This document shows, piece by piece, positions 10,693 to 19,439 of a DNA stretch of 60,065 nt (within the stretch, counting starts at the first letter, position 1; every line of letters begins with the position of its first letter). A program made the translations under genes and the position numbers. Origin of the DNA: an uncultured Ectothiorhodospiraceae bacterium (lineage in GTDB: Bacteria; Pseudomonadota; Gammaproteobacteria; UBA9214); NCBI GenBank assembly GCA_947258545.1, contig CAMYJI010000010.1, positions 1-60,065 on the forward strand. The letters run 5' to 3'. The notes beneath the pieces are model-generated. The model was not told where the DNA came from. It did not search any database and was given only the letters and a program-made list of their open reading frames with translations.

Positions 10693-13600
10693 ATGCTCGC
10701 CCGTTTCTTCAACGCCCTCTGGCTGTCGTTTGCCTTTTTGCTGCTCCTGTTGGCACTCGCACTGACGGCCGCTCGCCTGTGGCTCCCCACGCTTGGCGAG
10801 TACCGCAGTGAGGTAGAGGTACTGGCCGGTGAGCTCCTGGGCAGACCGGTCAGTATCGGGCGTATGGATGCGACCTGGCGTGGTCTGGGACCGGTACTCA
10901 AGCTCAGGGACGTGGTCATCTCGAACCCTGAGCAGCCGAGGAGGCGAGTAGCCGTTGAAGAGATCTGGCTAGGTCTCGATATCTGGAAATACGTCTATGA
11001 GCGGACACTGCGGTTGCAGGGCATCGATGTCATTGGCGCCGACCTGACAGTCATCCGGGACACGGACGGGCAGATCTATATCGACAGGCTCAAGGGAAAG
11101 GGGGCCGCCGCTCCGGCGCTGACGGGGCTGCTGGAGGTGCAACGCCTCGCCATTCACGATTCGGTGATTACCCTCCACGACCGGCTCCAGGGACGCCAGC
11201 CCGCGCGCTTCTCCGATGTCACCTTCAGCCTGGAAAATTCCGGTGACCGGCATGTGCTGATCGGTTATGCCATGCTGCCCGGGCACCTGGGTTACCGTGT
11301 CGATGTCCAGGGAATGTTCAGGGGGACGGTGGGCGCTATCGGCAAGTGGAGCGGCCGCCTGTACCTGAAGGGGCAGGCGCTGGCACTGACGGACGAGAAC
11401 CTGGCACCGCTCATTTCCGATGTAGACCTCCAGGGTGTCGCCGATGTCAGGTGCTGGGTAGACGTCGAGTTCGCCGATATACGCTCCATTAGAGGTGAAA
11501 TCGACATCAGTGACCTGCGCGTGCAGCGCACAGCAGCGGATACGTTCATGGATTATGCCGTCGACCGTTTCAGCGGGGTGTTTGGCTGGCGTGACAGTAA
11601 ATCCGGCTGGCAGTTCACGGCGCAGCGGCTCAGTGTCGAGCAGGGTACAGAGGCCAGGGAAGAGTCGCTGTACTCGCTGGCCGGGGTCACTATCGATGGT
11701 GAGCGCTACATTGCCGGTGAATTCGCCCACCTGTACCTGCAGGATGTGCAGTCTTTTCTACGGGTCATCCCCGGATTGGAAGACAAACACTGGCAGCAGG
11801 TTGCCAATTTCACGGCCGAGGGCACCGTCCGCAACCTTTCCGTCAGTTTCAAGAGTGTCGGTGACGTTATCCGCGTGCTTGGTTTTGATGCGAGTTTCGA
11901 TGATCTCGGTTTCCGGAGTACCGCTGACGGACCGTCCATCCACGGTCTGCAGGGCAGCATCACCGGGAATTCCGATGCCGGCGCCCTCTGGTTGCAAGGC
12001 AGGGACGTCGGCTTCCGGGATGAGAAGATCTTCCGCGATACCCTGCAGTTCGATACCCTGGCTGGCGAGGTCGCCTGGCACTATGACAATGATCGCCTGA
12101 TCATCAGGGGCCCGGCGCTAGATATCCGTAACACCGACCTGGCGCTCACGGCCTCTCTCGGGCTCGAGCTGCCACCGGCCGGGGCTTCCCCGGTAATCGA
12201 TTTTAAGATCAATGTGCAGCGTGGCGACCTGGCGGCAGTCAGGCATTACCTGCCGGCCCGCATGATGTCACCGAAAGCGGTTGCCTGGCTGGACCGCAGC
12301 CTGGTCAGCGGTGATATCAATGAAGGAAGTTTCGTCCTGCAGGGGCCGCTTGACCGGGTGCCCTTCGATAACGGCGGCGGGCAATTGACCGCCAGCCTGC
12401 CGGTGAGTAACGCCATACTCGATTTCAACGAGGCCTGGACGCGAATCGAGCAGCTCGACGCGGAGATAGCGTTCAAGGGCCGTGCCATGGATATCCATGG
12501 GAAACAGGGGAAAATCCGCTCGGCCTCGCTGGCCGAGGTGCATGCACGGATTAAGGACCTGGCCGCACCCGACCTCGAGATCGACGGTAGCGTTTACGGG
12601 CCGCTGTCCGTCATGCTGGCGGAGCTGGCCAGCAGCCCGCTGGGCAGCTCCTATGGAGGCTTTGTTGACCGCATCAGCAGCAGCGGGGATGCGGCACTGG
12701 CACTGGATATCGATCTCCCCCTGCGCGGCAACCGGCCCGTCGATGTTCGCGGTGAGATCCTGCTCAAGGGCAACAACCTGAAGCTGAAGGAAACGGATAT
12801 CGAGCTGGACAAAATCAAGGGCAAGCTGGCCTTTAATACGCGCGGTATCAGCGGCGACTCGCTTGAAGCCAGCCTGTTCGACAAGCCGGTTGCCGTGGAT
12901 GTCTGGACCGATAGCGCAGCCGCCGTAACCAATATCAACCTGCGCGGCCCGCTTGCACTGGTGGATCTTGCGCGCGAACAGAATGTACAACTGGCTTCCT
13001 TCCTCTCGGGCCGCACTGATTGGGAGGCGCTGTTGAGCATCGGGCGGCTGCAGCGTCGCAGTGATATACCCCGCGTCTCATTGAAGATCTCCTCCGCACT
13101 CGAGGGTGTTGGCATCGAATTGCCTGAACCCTTCGGAAAAAAACCAGCGGAAACGCGGCCATTTGCCATCAGCGTGGAAAACATGAATGACCCCGTCAGG
13201 GTTGTGCGCATCCGTTATGCGGATATTGCCAACGGGGTGTTCGGCTTGAAGCCGGACGCACAGGATATGGAGTGGCACAAGGGTAATCTCGCCATCGGAG
13301 GTGAAAGGTCGGTCCTGCCAGAGGGGAATGTCCTGTCCATCACGGGCAGGTTGCAGCGGTTCGCGCTGTCACGCTGGCAACCGGTCTTCACACGCTGGCA
13401 GTCCGGTGGCGGTCCTCCGCTGAAGACCGATGTACTGATCGAAAACTTGCAGCTTGCCGGCCACCGCCTGCACGATGTGGAAGTCCGCGCGGTAAAGACC
13501 GGCCTAGTCCAGGACATTACATTGGGCGGCCCTGCTGTTGACGGCGAGATACAGCTTGTCTATGAGGGTGCCGGGATCGAGCGGATTGTCATGAACCTTG

Positions 13601-14520
13601 ACCGGCTGGTGCTCGAGAAGGATGCCGGGTTGACTGCGACCGGTGGTCTGTCCCTCACACCCGCGGTGTTTCCAAACTTGCATGTCTCGGTGCGTGAGTT
13701 CAACTATTCCGGTATCGACCTGGGTGAGATCGACCTGCTGGCAACCCGGAATGCGGAGAAGGTCCATGTCGACCGGCTGGTACTGGCATCGGATATCATG
13801 GATCTGCGCGCGACAGGTGACTGGGAGCAGGTCGAGGGCCAGTCGATCTCGCGGTTCGGTATCACCTATAGCGACGGCAAATTGGACGCCCTGCTGAAGG
13901 CCTTCAACTACGCGGAGAATGTCTCCGGTGGCAGCTTGTCCGGATCACTCCAGGCAAGCTGGCGTGGCAATCCCTGGGACTTCCTGCCGGAACGTGCCAA
14001 CGGCAAGCTTTACCTGTTGATCAAGGACGGTCAATTGCTGGATGTCGAGCCCGGGGCGGGGCGCGTACTCGGCCTGCTCAGCCTGCATACCCTGTCGCGC
14101 AGGCTGCTGCTCGACTTCAGCGACCTGTTCAAGAAGGGCTTCGCGTTTGACCGGATCGAGGGCAACTTCTTATTGACCGGCGGGGATGCCCAGACCAGCG
14201 ACCTGACCATCGAGGGCCCTGCTGCCCGGGTCGAGATAGCGGGGCGCGTGGGCCTGGCAGCAAAGGATTATGATGAACAGGTTACCGTGATCCCGCGCGT
14301 CGGATCCAGCCTGCCCCTGGCAGGTGCCATCGCAGGCGGGCCGGTTGTGGGCGCCGCATTGCTACTGGCGGACAAGCTGCTGGGCAAGGAGATCGAGGAG
14401 ATGACGCGTTTTGCCCACACCCGATATTCCCTTACCGGCCCCTGGTCGGACCCGGTATATACCACCCTGGCAATTCCGGAAAAAGAGACCGTCACCAGTG
14501 ATTCCGAGGATATCGAATGA
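10693..14520 (+). CDS. yhdP: YhdP family AsmA-like bridge protein
   Basis: YhdP is a very large inner-membrane-anchored protein of the AsmA-like superfamily, thought to form a periplasmic bridge moving phospholipid to the outer membrane. It has 1275 residues with one N-terminal transmembrane segment (LWLSFAFLLLLLALALTAARLW). A long repetitive beta-rich groove follows, built from strands such as LRLQGIDVIGADLTVIR. The C-terminal AsmA-like end has DLTIEGPAARVEIAGRVGLA and RYSLTGPWSDPVYTTL. Position between rng and nit/tldD is the conserved one. Function comes from family knowledge; the fold reading is from sequence. Confidence 0.9.
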   Translation: MLARFFNALWLSFAFLLLLLALALTAARLWLPTLGEYRSEVEVLAGELLGRPVSIGRMDATWRGLGPVLKLRDVVISNPEQPRRRVAVEEIWLGLDIWKYVYERTLRLQGIDVIGADLTVIRDTDGQIYIDRLKGKGAAAPALTGLLEVQRLAIHDSVITLHDRLQGRQPARFSDVTFSLENSGDRHVLIGYAMLPGHLGYRVDVQGMFRGTVGAIGKWSGRLYLKGQALALTDENLAPLISDVDLQGVADVRCWVDVEFADIRSIRGEIDISDLRVQRTAADTFMDYAVDRFSGVFGWRDSKSGWQFTAQRLSVEQGTEAREESLYSLAGVTIDGERYIAGEFAHLYLQDVQSFLRVIPGLEDKHWQQVANFTAEGTVRNLSVSFKSVGDVIRVLGFDASFDDLGFRSTADGPSIHGLQGSITGNSDAGALWLQGRDVGFRDEKIFRDTLQFDTLAGEVAWHYDNDRLIIRGPALDIRNTDLALTASLGLELPPAGASPVIDFKINVQRGDLAAVRHYLPARMMSPKAVAWLDRSLVSGDINEGSFVLQGPLDRVPFDNGGGQLTASLPVSNAILDFNEAWTRIEQLDAEIAFKGRAMDIHGKQGKIRSASLAEVHARIKDLAAPDLEIDGSVYGPLSVMLAELASSPLGSSYGGFVDRISSSGDAALALDIDLPLRGNRPVDVRGEILLKGNNLKLKETDIELDKIKGKLAFNTRGISGDSLEASLFDKPVAVDVWTDSAAAVTNINLRGPLALVDLAREQNVQLASFLSGRTDWEALLSIGRLQRRSDIPRVSLKISSALEGVGIELPEPFGKKPAETRPFAISVENMNDPVRVVRIRYADIANGVFGLKPDAQDMEWHKGNLAIGGERSVLPEGNVLSITGRLQRFALSRWQPVFTRWQSGGGPPLKTDVLIENLQLAGHRLHDVEVRAVKTGLVQDITLGGPAVDGEIQLVYEGAGIERIVMNLDRLVLEKDAGLTATGGLSLTPAVFPNLHVSVREFNYSGIDLGEIDLLATRNAEKVHVDRLVLASDIMDLRATGDWEQVEGQSISRFGITYSDGKLDALLKAFNYAENVSGGSLSGSLQASWRGNPWDFLPERANGKLYLLIKDGQLLDVEPGAGRVLGLLSLHTLSRRLLLDFSDLFKKGFAFDRIEGNFLLTGGDAQTSDLTIEGPAARVEIAGRVGLAAKDYDEQVTVIPRVGSSLPLAGAIAGGPVVGAALLLADKLLGKEIEEMTRFAHTRYSLTGPWSDPVYTTLAIPEKETVTSDSEDIE

Positions 14521-14666
14521 GTGCCCCGGTCAGGCGGCGTCACTCCCTGGCGGGCACTGGATCTGTGGTATTCTTTCATTTGATCAAATAATTAACTTTT
14601 CTGTCTGCGGGAGGGCCGCTGTTCAGGAGAGCGGGAAGTGAAGGTGTTGGCAAGGTTGATGAAGCG

Positions 14667-15485
14667 ATGACAGTGGTTGCATGTATACAGATGGCATCCG
14701 GACCCAATGTGGGTGCCAATCTGCTGGAGGCAGAGCGCCTGATCGAAGAGGCGGTCAACCGCGAAGCGAAACTGGTGGTGCTGCCGGAGAACTTCGCCAT
14801 CATGGGCAAGTCGGAGCGCGACAAGGTCGAGGTCCGTGAGCCGGAGGGTGATGGGCCGATCCAGGCCTTCCTGTCGGAGCAGGCGGTGCATCACGGCATC
14901 TGGCTGGTAGGAGGAACCGTCCCGCTGCTGGCCGACGCCAGGGACAAGGTGCGCGCGGCCTGCCTGGTCTACGACGATACCGGCAAACAGGTCGCCCGCT
15001 ACGACAAGATCCACCTGTTCGATGTGGAACTGGTGGACAGCAACGAACAATACACGGAGTCCGAGACCATCGAGCCCAGTGACGAGGTGGTGGTCATCGA
15101 CAGTCCCTTCGGCCGCATGGGTGTCGCGATCTGCTATGACCTGCGCTTCCCGGAACTGTTCCGGCAACAGCTGACCGCAGGTATGGAAATCGTGGTCCTG
15201 CCCGCGGCATTCACCGCGATCACCGGACGGGCACACTGGGAGGTCCTGGTCAGGGCGCGTGCCATCGAGAACCTCTGTTATGTCGTGGCCGCCGGCCAGG
15301 GTGGCTATCACCTCAACGGGCGCGAAACCCACGGGCACAGCATGATCGTCGATCCCTGGGGTATTGTCCTGAACAGCCTCTCTCGCGGCCCGGGAGTGGT
15401 CTGCGCCCGCATCGATCTACAGCGGCTGGAGAGCGCACGCCGCAATTTCCCCAGTATTGAGCACCGCCGCCTGCAGTGCCAGTAA
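14667..15485 (+). CDS. Carbon-nitrogen hydrolase (nitrilase family, Nit1-like amidase)
   Basis: The 272-residue protein carries the nitrilase catalytic triad: Glu41 in VVLPENFA, Lys in RYDKIHLFDV, and Cys near residue 155 in AICYDLRFPELF. The closest known role is the Nit1/NitA group, which hydrolyses deaminated glutathione formed by transaminase side reactions. Location between yhdP and tldD is common in pseudomonads and relatives. The exact substrate cannot be read from sequence. Confidence 0.88.
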   Translation: MTVVACIQMASGPNVGANLLEAERLIEEAVNREAKLVVLPENFAIMGKSERDKVEVREPEGDGPIQAFLSEQAVHHGIWLVGGTVPLLADARDKVRAACLVYDDTGKQVARYDKIHLFDVELVDSNEQYTESETIEPSDEVVVIDSPFGRMGVAICYDLRFPELFRQQLTAGMEIVVLPAAFTAITGRAHWEVLVRARAIENLCYVVAAGQGGYHLNGRETHGHSMIVDPWGIVLNSLSRGPGVVCARIDLQRLESARRNFPSIEHRRLQCQ

Positions 15486-15506
15486 ACCGCTCAGGGTGAT
15501 CGCTTC

Positions 15507-16952
15507 ATGAGTACATCCAATCTTGATATTGCGCGTCAGCGTCTGCTGGCCCCCGCGGGTATTGATGAAAACGATCTCGACCGGCTGTTCGGACAGCTGC
15601 TCGGACACGCGGTGGACAGCGGCGATCTGTATTTCCAGTCGACGCGTTACGAGTCCTGGTTGCTGGAGGACGGCATCGTCAAGGAAGGCACCCACAGCAT
15701 TGAACAGGGTGCCGGCGTCCGCGCAATCAGCGGTGACAAGACCGGATTTGCCTATTCCGACGAGATCATGATGCCGGCCCTGCTGCAGGCGTCGCAGGCG
15801 GCTCGCGCCATCGCGAAACGCGGTACTGAAGGCAGTCTGCAAGCCTGGCACCGGAGTGACGGGAACACCCTCTACCCGGCACTGGACCCGCTGGAGCACA
15901 TGTCGGCCGACATGAAGGTCGAGCTGCTCAGGAATGTTGACGCCGAGGCGCGCCGCCTGGACCCGCGTGTCAGTGAGGTCGTGGTCAGTCTCGCGGGTGT
16001 GCACGAGGTCATGATGGTGGCCGTCAGCGACGGCACCCTGTCGGCCGATGTGCGACCTTTGATCCGTTTAAATGTCAGCGTGATCGTCGAGCAGGGTGGC
16101 CGCCGCGAGCAGGGAAGCGCCGGTGGCGGCGGGCGCACGGAATACAGCTTCTTCCTGGAGCAGGAACGTGCCCTGGGCTATGCGCGCGAGGCAGTGCGCC
16201 AGGCCCTCGTCAACCTGGAGGCGGTCGACACCCCGGCAGGCAGCATGCCGGTAGTGCTGGGACCGGGGTGGCCCGGGATCCTGCTGCACGAGGCGATCGG
16301 CCATGGGCTGGAGGGTGACTTCAACCGCAAGGGCACGTCGGCCTTTGCCGGGCGCGTCGGGGAGCAGGTGGCCTCGCCCCTGTGCACGGTGGTGGATGAC
16401 GGGACCCTGCAGGGCCGGCGCGGTTCCCTGAACGTCGATGACGAAGGTATCAAGACACAAAACACGGTGCTCATCGAGAACGGCATCCTCAAGGGCTACA
16501 TGCAGGATCGTCTCAACGCCGGCCTGATGGGTGTGGCCCCAACCGGTAATGGCCGGCGTGAATCCTACGCGCATTTACCGATGCCACGCATGACCAATAC
16601 CTACATGCTGGCTGGAAAACATAATCCTGCGGAGATCATCCAGTCCGTCGACAAGGGCCTGTACGCGGTCAATTTCGGGGGCGGCCAGGTGGACATCACC
16701 TCGGGCAAGTTTGTTTTTACCGCCAGCGAGGCCTACCTGATTGAAAATGGCAAGGTCACCCGCCCGGTCAAGGGGGCGACCCTGATCGGCAACGGACCGG
16801 ATGTGCTGAAACAGGTCTCCATGGTCGGCAACGACCTCGAACTGGATTCCGGTGTCGGCACCTGCGGCAAGGATGGGCAGAGCGTCCCCGTCGGTGTCGG
16901 GCAGCCGACCCTGCTGATCGATGAACTCACCGTTGGCGGGACCAGCGCCTGA
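15507..16952 (+). CDS. tldD: Metalloprotease TldD
   Basis: TldD and PmbA (TldE) form a heterodimeric metalloprotease that degrades unfolded peptides and, in some bacteria, matures modified peptides. TldD is the active subunit: the zinc motif HEAIGH is at about residue 261 ([17 protein letters not shown]). It is full length at 481 residues, and the C-terminal part ([38 protein letters not shown]) is typical. Its partner pmbA lies at 19440, separated by four unrelated genes. It starts 21 bases after nit. Confidence 0.93.
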   Translation: MSTSNLDIARQRLLAPAGIDENDLDRLFGQLLGHAVDSGDLYFQSTRYESWLLEDGIVKEGTHSIEQGAGVRAISGDKTGFAYSDEIMMPALLQASQAARAIAKRGTEGSLQAWHRSDGNTLYPALDPLEHMSADMKVELLRNVDAEARRLDPRVSEVVVSLAGVHEVMMVAVSDGTLSADVRPLIRLNVSVIVEQGGRREQGSAGGGGRTEYSFFLEQERALGYAREAVRQALVNLEAVDTPAGSMPVVLGPGWPGILLHEAIGHGLEGDFNRKGTSAFAGRVGEQVASPLCTVVDDGTLQGRRGSLNVDDEGIKTQNTVLIENGILKGYMQDRLNAGLMGVAPTGNGRRESYAHLPMPRMTNTYMLAGKHNPAEIIQSVDKGLYAVNFGGGQVDITSGKFVFTASEAYLIENGKVTRPVKGATLIGNGPDVLKQVSMVGNDLELDSGVGTCGKDGQSVPVGVGQPTLLIDELTVGGTSA

Positions 16953-16997
16953 GCCAGTTGTTTGCCGGAATGTGCAGACCCCACCTGTCGCTTAACC

Positions 16998-17609
16998 ATG
17001 AACCTGCTTGATGCTGCCAGCGCTGGTCGCAGGACCCGGGGACTTACGCTGCCGGGTCTCTGCCTGGGGTTATTGATGTGGATCGCAGAGAGTGCAGACG
17101 CCGCCGAGGTGCAACAGCACCGCGATGCCGACAGCGGTCTGCTGTCATGGTCGGTAGAGGAGGTCGGGCTCAGTCTGCAATTGGTGCAGATGCTGTCGGA
17201 CTATGTGGCCGCCGTCTACAGTTCGCGTGGCCTGCCGCCCGCGGTGCTGGAGAGTATCGCCGATTACTGCGTGTTCGGTACGATCGTGACCAATACCTCT
17301 GATACGCAGGTTTCCTATCGGGTGGGGGACTGGCGTTACCTGACCCCGGATTGTCGGCAGCATCGCATCAAGACCAAGACCGAATGGCTTGATGAATGGA
17401 AACAAATGGGCGTGGCCTATCGCTGGTCGATCCTTCCGGACGACCAGACCTTCGAACCCGGTGACTGGAGTCAGGGCTTTACCACGGTCGCGCTGCCGCC
17501 GGACAGTGTATTCACACTGCTCTATTCATGGAACTACCAGGGTGAAACGCATGAGGGAAGGATTGAGGGGCTGCGCTGTGCGCCGGCGAGTATACCAGCG
17601 GATGAATAA
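16998..17609 (+). CDS. Exported protein of unknown function, coupled to TlpA-like thioredoxin
   Basis: A 203-residue protein I do not recognise. Residues 10-38 look like a signal peptide (GLTLPGLCLGLLMWIAESADAA). The mature part has three cysteines (IADYCVFG, TPDCRQH, GLRCAP), several aromatic residues, and no known catalytic motif. ATG 16998 is preferred over an upstream in-frame start at 16962 because it puts the signal at the N-terminus. Its 3' end overlaps the next gene by 8 bases, so the two are probably translated together. The thioredoxin partner suggests its cysteines are redox clients; that is inference. Confidence 0.7.
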   Translation: MNLLDAASAGRRTRGLTLPGLCLGLLMWIAESADAAEVQQHRDADSGLLSWSVEEVGLSLQLVQMLSDYVAAVYSSRGLPPAVLESIADYCVFGTIVTNTSDTQVSYRVGDWRYLTPDCRQHRIKTKTEWLDEWKQMGVAYRWSILPDDQTFEPGDWSQGFTTVALPPDSVFTLLYSWNYQGETHEGRIEGLRCAPASIPADE

Positions 17610-18144
17610 TACAGGCCGGTCGGTTGCCGGCCTGCTGTTGGGCTGGTGGTTGTCCGCGGCCCCGGTCATGGCACAGATGCCAGTGCCGGAACTGAGTTAT
17701 CAGATGACCCGACTGGCCACGCCGGTCACGGCCCCTGATTTCGTCCTGCAGGATATGGACGGCGAACAGCATGCCCTGAAGGACTACCGGGGACGGGTGA
17801 TAATGGTCAATTTCTGGGCGACCTGGTGTCCACCCTGCCGGCGCGAGATGCCGTCGATGGAGGCGCTCTACCGGAAATTCAACGCGGACGGATTCAGCGT
17901 GCTTGCCGTCAATGAATGGGAAGACCCGGACCTGGTGTTTCCCTACATGGGTCAGCTGAGCGTCTATCCGACCTTTCCGGTCCTGTTCGACCGGGAGGGT
18001 GAGGTATCTCAGGCCTACCAGGTGAAAGGCCTGCCCACGACCTTTCTGATTGACAGGCAGGGTCGCATCGTTTTCCGGGCAGTCGGTGGCCGGGATTTCA
18101 ATCACCCCGAGGTCGAGCAGATCATCCGCGACTTGCTCAAATAG
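17602..18144 (+). CDS. TlpA-like thiol-disulfide oxidoreductase
   Basis: A 180-residue periplasmic thioredoxin-fold protein. It has an N-terminal signal (VAGLLLGWWLSAAPVMAQ), the redirected substrate loop APDFVLQDMDGEQHALKDYRG, the active site NFWATWCPPCRREMPS (WCPPC), and the cis-Pro loop KGLPTTFLID. It belongs to the TlpA/ResA/DsbE-like group that reduces specific exported partners such as cytochrome c precursors. Start ATG 17602 overlaps the stop of the unknown exported gene, which makes that protein the likely partner. Confidence 0.85.
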   Translation: MNNTGRSVAGLLLGWWLSAAPVMAQMPVPELSYQMTRLATPVTAPDFVLQDMDGEQHALKDYRGRVIMVNFWATWCPPCRREMPSMEALYRKFNADGFSVLAVNEWEDPDLVFPYMGQLSVYPTFPVLFDREGEVSQAYQVKGLPTTFLIDRQGRIVFRAVGGRDFNHPEVEQIIRDLLK

Positions 18145-18384
18145 CGTGAACCGGTGTACTGGCCTAACGGCACACCGTCCTGCCTGCCGATGCGGTTGCC
18201 AGATCACTAATCCGTTAAAAATCGGAAATGCCCTCTAAATTCCTCAAATTTATTATGTGATTTTTAGTGCGCCTCCATACATATATAGTGCTTTGGCATA
18301 GATAATATATATTTATGGCACAATATGTTGTGTGTATGCAAATATCATTATATTACATTGACTTATGTGTCTCATTTAATCTAC
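18145..18384. other. AT-rich intergenic stretch before the HMA-like gene
   Basis: No gene is visible. The first 90 bases have ordinary composition. From about 18240 the sequence is strikingly AT-rich: by hand count lines 18241-18300 and 18301-18360 are about 33% and 23% GC, against about 60% around. It contains runs such as ATAATATATATTTATGGC and several TATA-like hexamers. I cannot settle on one -35/-10 pair, but it is the natural promoter region for the leader and small gene downstream. Confidence 0.5.
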
Positions 18385-18480
18385 GGTTGGGCTACACGGA
18401 GGACGTACAGCCAGGGTGGCAGTCCGGGGCGTCACAAGCCCCGTGCAATGAGGCAGTGCATTAAACCAACCCAATGGAGG
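18385..18480 (+). promoter_or_regulatory. Candidate structured 5' leader of the HMA-like gene
   Basis: GGTTGG (18385-18390) can pair with CCAACC (18466-18471) to enclose about 75 bases. Inside, CGGGGC (18425-18430) and GCCCCG (18438-18443) make a perfect 6-bp hairpin with a 7-base loop. GGCT/AGCC around 18390-18413 can form a second weaker stem, and TGCA repeats flank 18445-18460. The ribosome binding site GGAGG (18476-18480) follows the closing stem directly and the ATG is at 18488. The geometry suits control of ribosome access. I do not recognise it as a known riboswitch or sRNA class. Confidence 0.4.
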
Positions 18481-18487
18481 AGATACC

Positions 18488-18715
18488 ATGGTACATCGCA
18501 GTGATTTGGTAATGCATGTTGATGACAAACTGGAAGAGAACCGGCGGCACGATATTGAGGCCGCAATCTCCAGTATGCAGGGCGTGAATGAAGCGCACTT
18601 CAACGACAGGCGGCCACATCTGATGTTGGTCTCGTATGATCCGGTGCGGATCTCATCGTTCGACATCCTCGCCCAGATGAGCAGTCAGAAACTGTCTGCC
18701 GAGCGCATCGGATGA
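18488..18715 (+). CDS. Small HMA-like domain protein without the metal-binding Cys pair
   Basis: A 75-residue protein with the length and spacing of a heavy-metal-associated (ferredoxin-like beta-alpha-beta) domain: HRSDLVMHVDDKLEENRRHD, then IEAAISSMQGVNEAHFNDRR, then LMLVSYDPVRISSFDILAQM. It has no cysteine, so the CxxC that normally binds copper or other metals is missing. It has a strong GGAGG ribosome binding site, stands alone after a structured leader, and is followed by a good terminator. I infer a single-gene transcript. Function unknown. Confidence 0.75.
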   Translation: MVHRSDLVMHVDDKLEENRRHDIEAAISSMQGVNEAHFNDRRPHLMLVSYDPVRISSFDILAQMSSQKLSAERIG

Positions 18716-18765
18716 GTGTTGTCTGTATTCAAGAATAACTGCTGATGTGTGTCAGGTAGATCATT

Positions 18766-18791
18766 ACGGCGGCCAGGGGCCGCCGTTTTTT
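18766..18791 (+). terminator. Rho-independent terminator after the HMA-like gene
   Basis: ACGGCGGCC (18766-18774), loop AGG, and GGCCGCCGT (18778-18786) form a perfect 9-bp GC-rich stem. The last T of the stem and five further T residues make a run (18786-18791). It lies 50 bases past the small HMA-like gene and upstream of the convergent darP end. Confidence 0.9.
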
Positions 18792-18826
18792 ATAGGTAAC
18801 GGTCTGCAGGGAACCGGAGCGGGTGA

Positions 18827-19333
18827 TCAGGAGTTCTCCTGCAGTTCCCGCAGTTCGCGGAACAGGCGTCGTGCTGCCCTGGGGGGCTGATTCAGCTCCC
18901 GTTCCTTGAGCGCCTGGCGGGCCAGCTTGCGAATATGCTGGCGGTCGGCGGTCGGGAAATGCTCTAGCACTGTTGCCAGTGATGAATCCCCTTCGCTGAT
19001 GAGCGACTCGCGCAGTTCCTCGAGCAGGTGGAATTCCCTGGTGTTGGTGGCTTGCTGGTGACGTCGGGCCTCGACCGCCGCATGAAGAGGTTCGGGATCG
19101 ATGGATCGCAGCAGTTTCCCGATGTATTGCAGCTGGCGTTTGCGCGCCCCGTGTGAGTGGATTTTTTTCGCTGTCTTTATGGCGTCCAGCAACTCCTCCG
19201 GCAGTTCCAGCTGGTTCAGGGCGGCGGCATCGAAGTCGAGCAGCGCCTCGCCAAGCCGCTTAAGCGCGTCCATGTCGCGTTTGCGCTGGGACTTGCTGAT
19301 GGCGGTGTCTTTTTCGCGTTCGGTGTCGTGCAT
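18827..19333 (-). CDS. darP: Ribosome biogenesis factor DarP (YjgA, DUF615)
   Basis: DarP joins late 50S subunit assembly near helix 69 and the peptidyl-transferase centre. The 168-residue, highly helical and charged protein has the family pattern KSQRKRDMDALKRLGEALL near the start, the central IKTAKKIHSHGARKRQLQYI, and the C-terminal RQALKERELNQPPRAARRLF. It is divergent from pmbA, as in other gammaproteobacteria. No signal or membrane segment is present, consistent with a cytosolic role. Confidence 0.92.
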   Translation of the reverse strand: MHDTEREKDTAISKSQRKRDMDALKRLGEALLDFDAAALNQLELPEELLDAIKTAKKIHSHGARKRQLQYIGKLLRSIDPEPLHAAVEARRHQQATNTREFHLLEELRESLISEGDSSLATVLEHFPTADRQHIRKLARQALKERELNQPPRAARRLFRELRELQENS

Positions 19334-19439
19334 GGGATGGTTCGGTGTGTCGACTTCAGATGAAGGATAGCGGTTTCAGCGGGATTTGTCCGGCCAGGGT
19401 GTGACCGGTAGAATCCACGCCACTTCACGGGGAATGATT

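Noticed and set aside
18316..18333. Possible sigma-54 promoter (TGGCAC ... TTGT) before the HMA-like gene
   Set aside because: Spacing between the GG and the TTG element is one base too long and the GC of the -12 element is missing.
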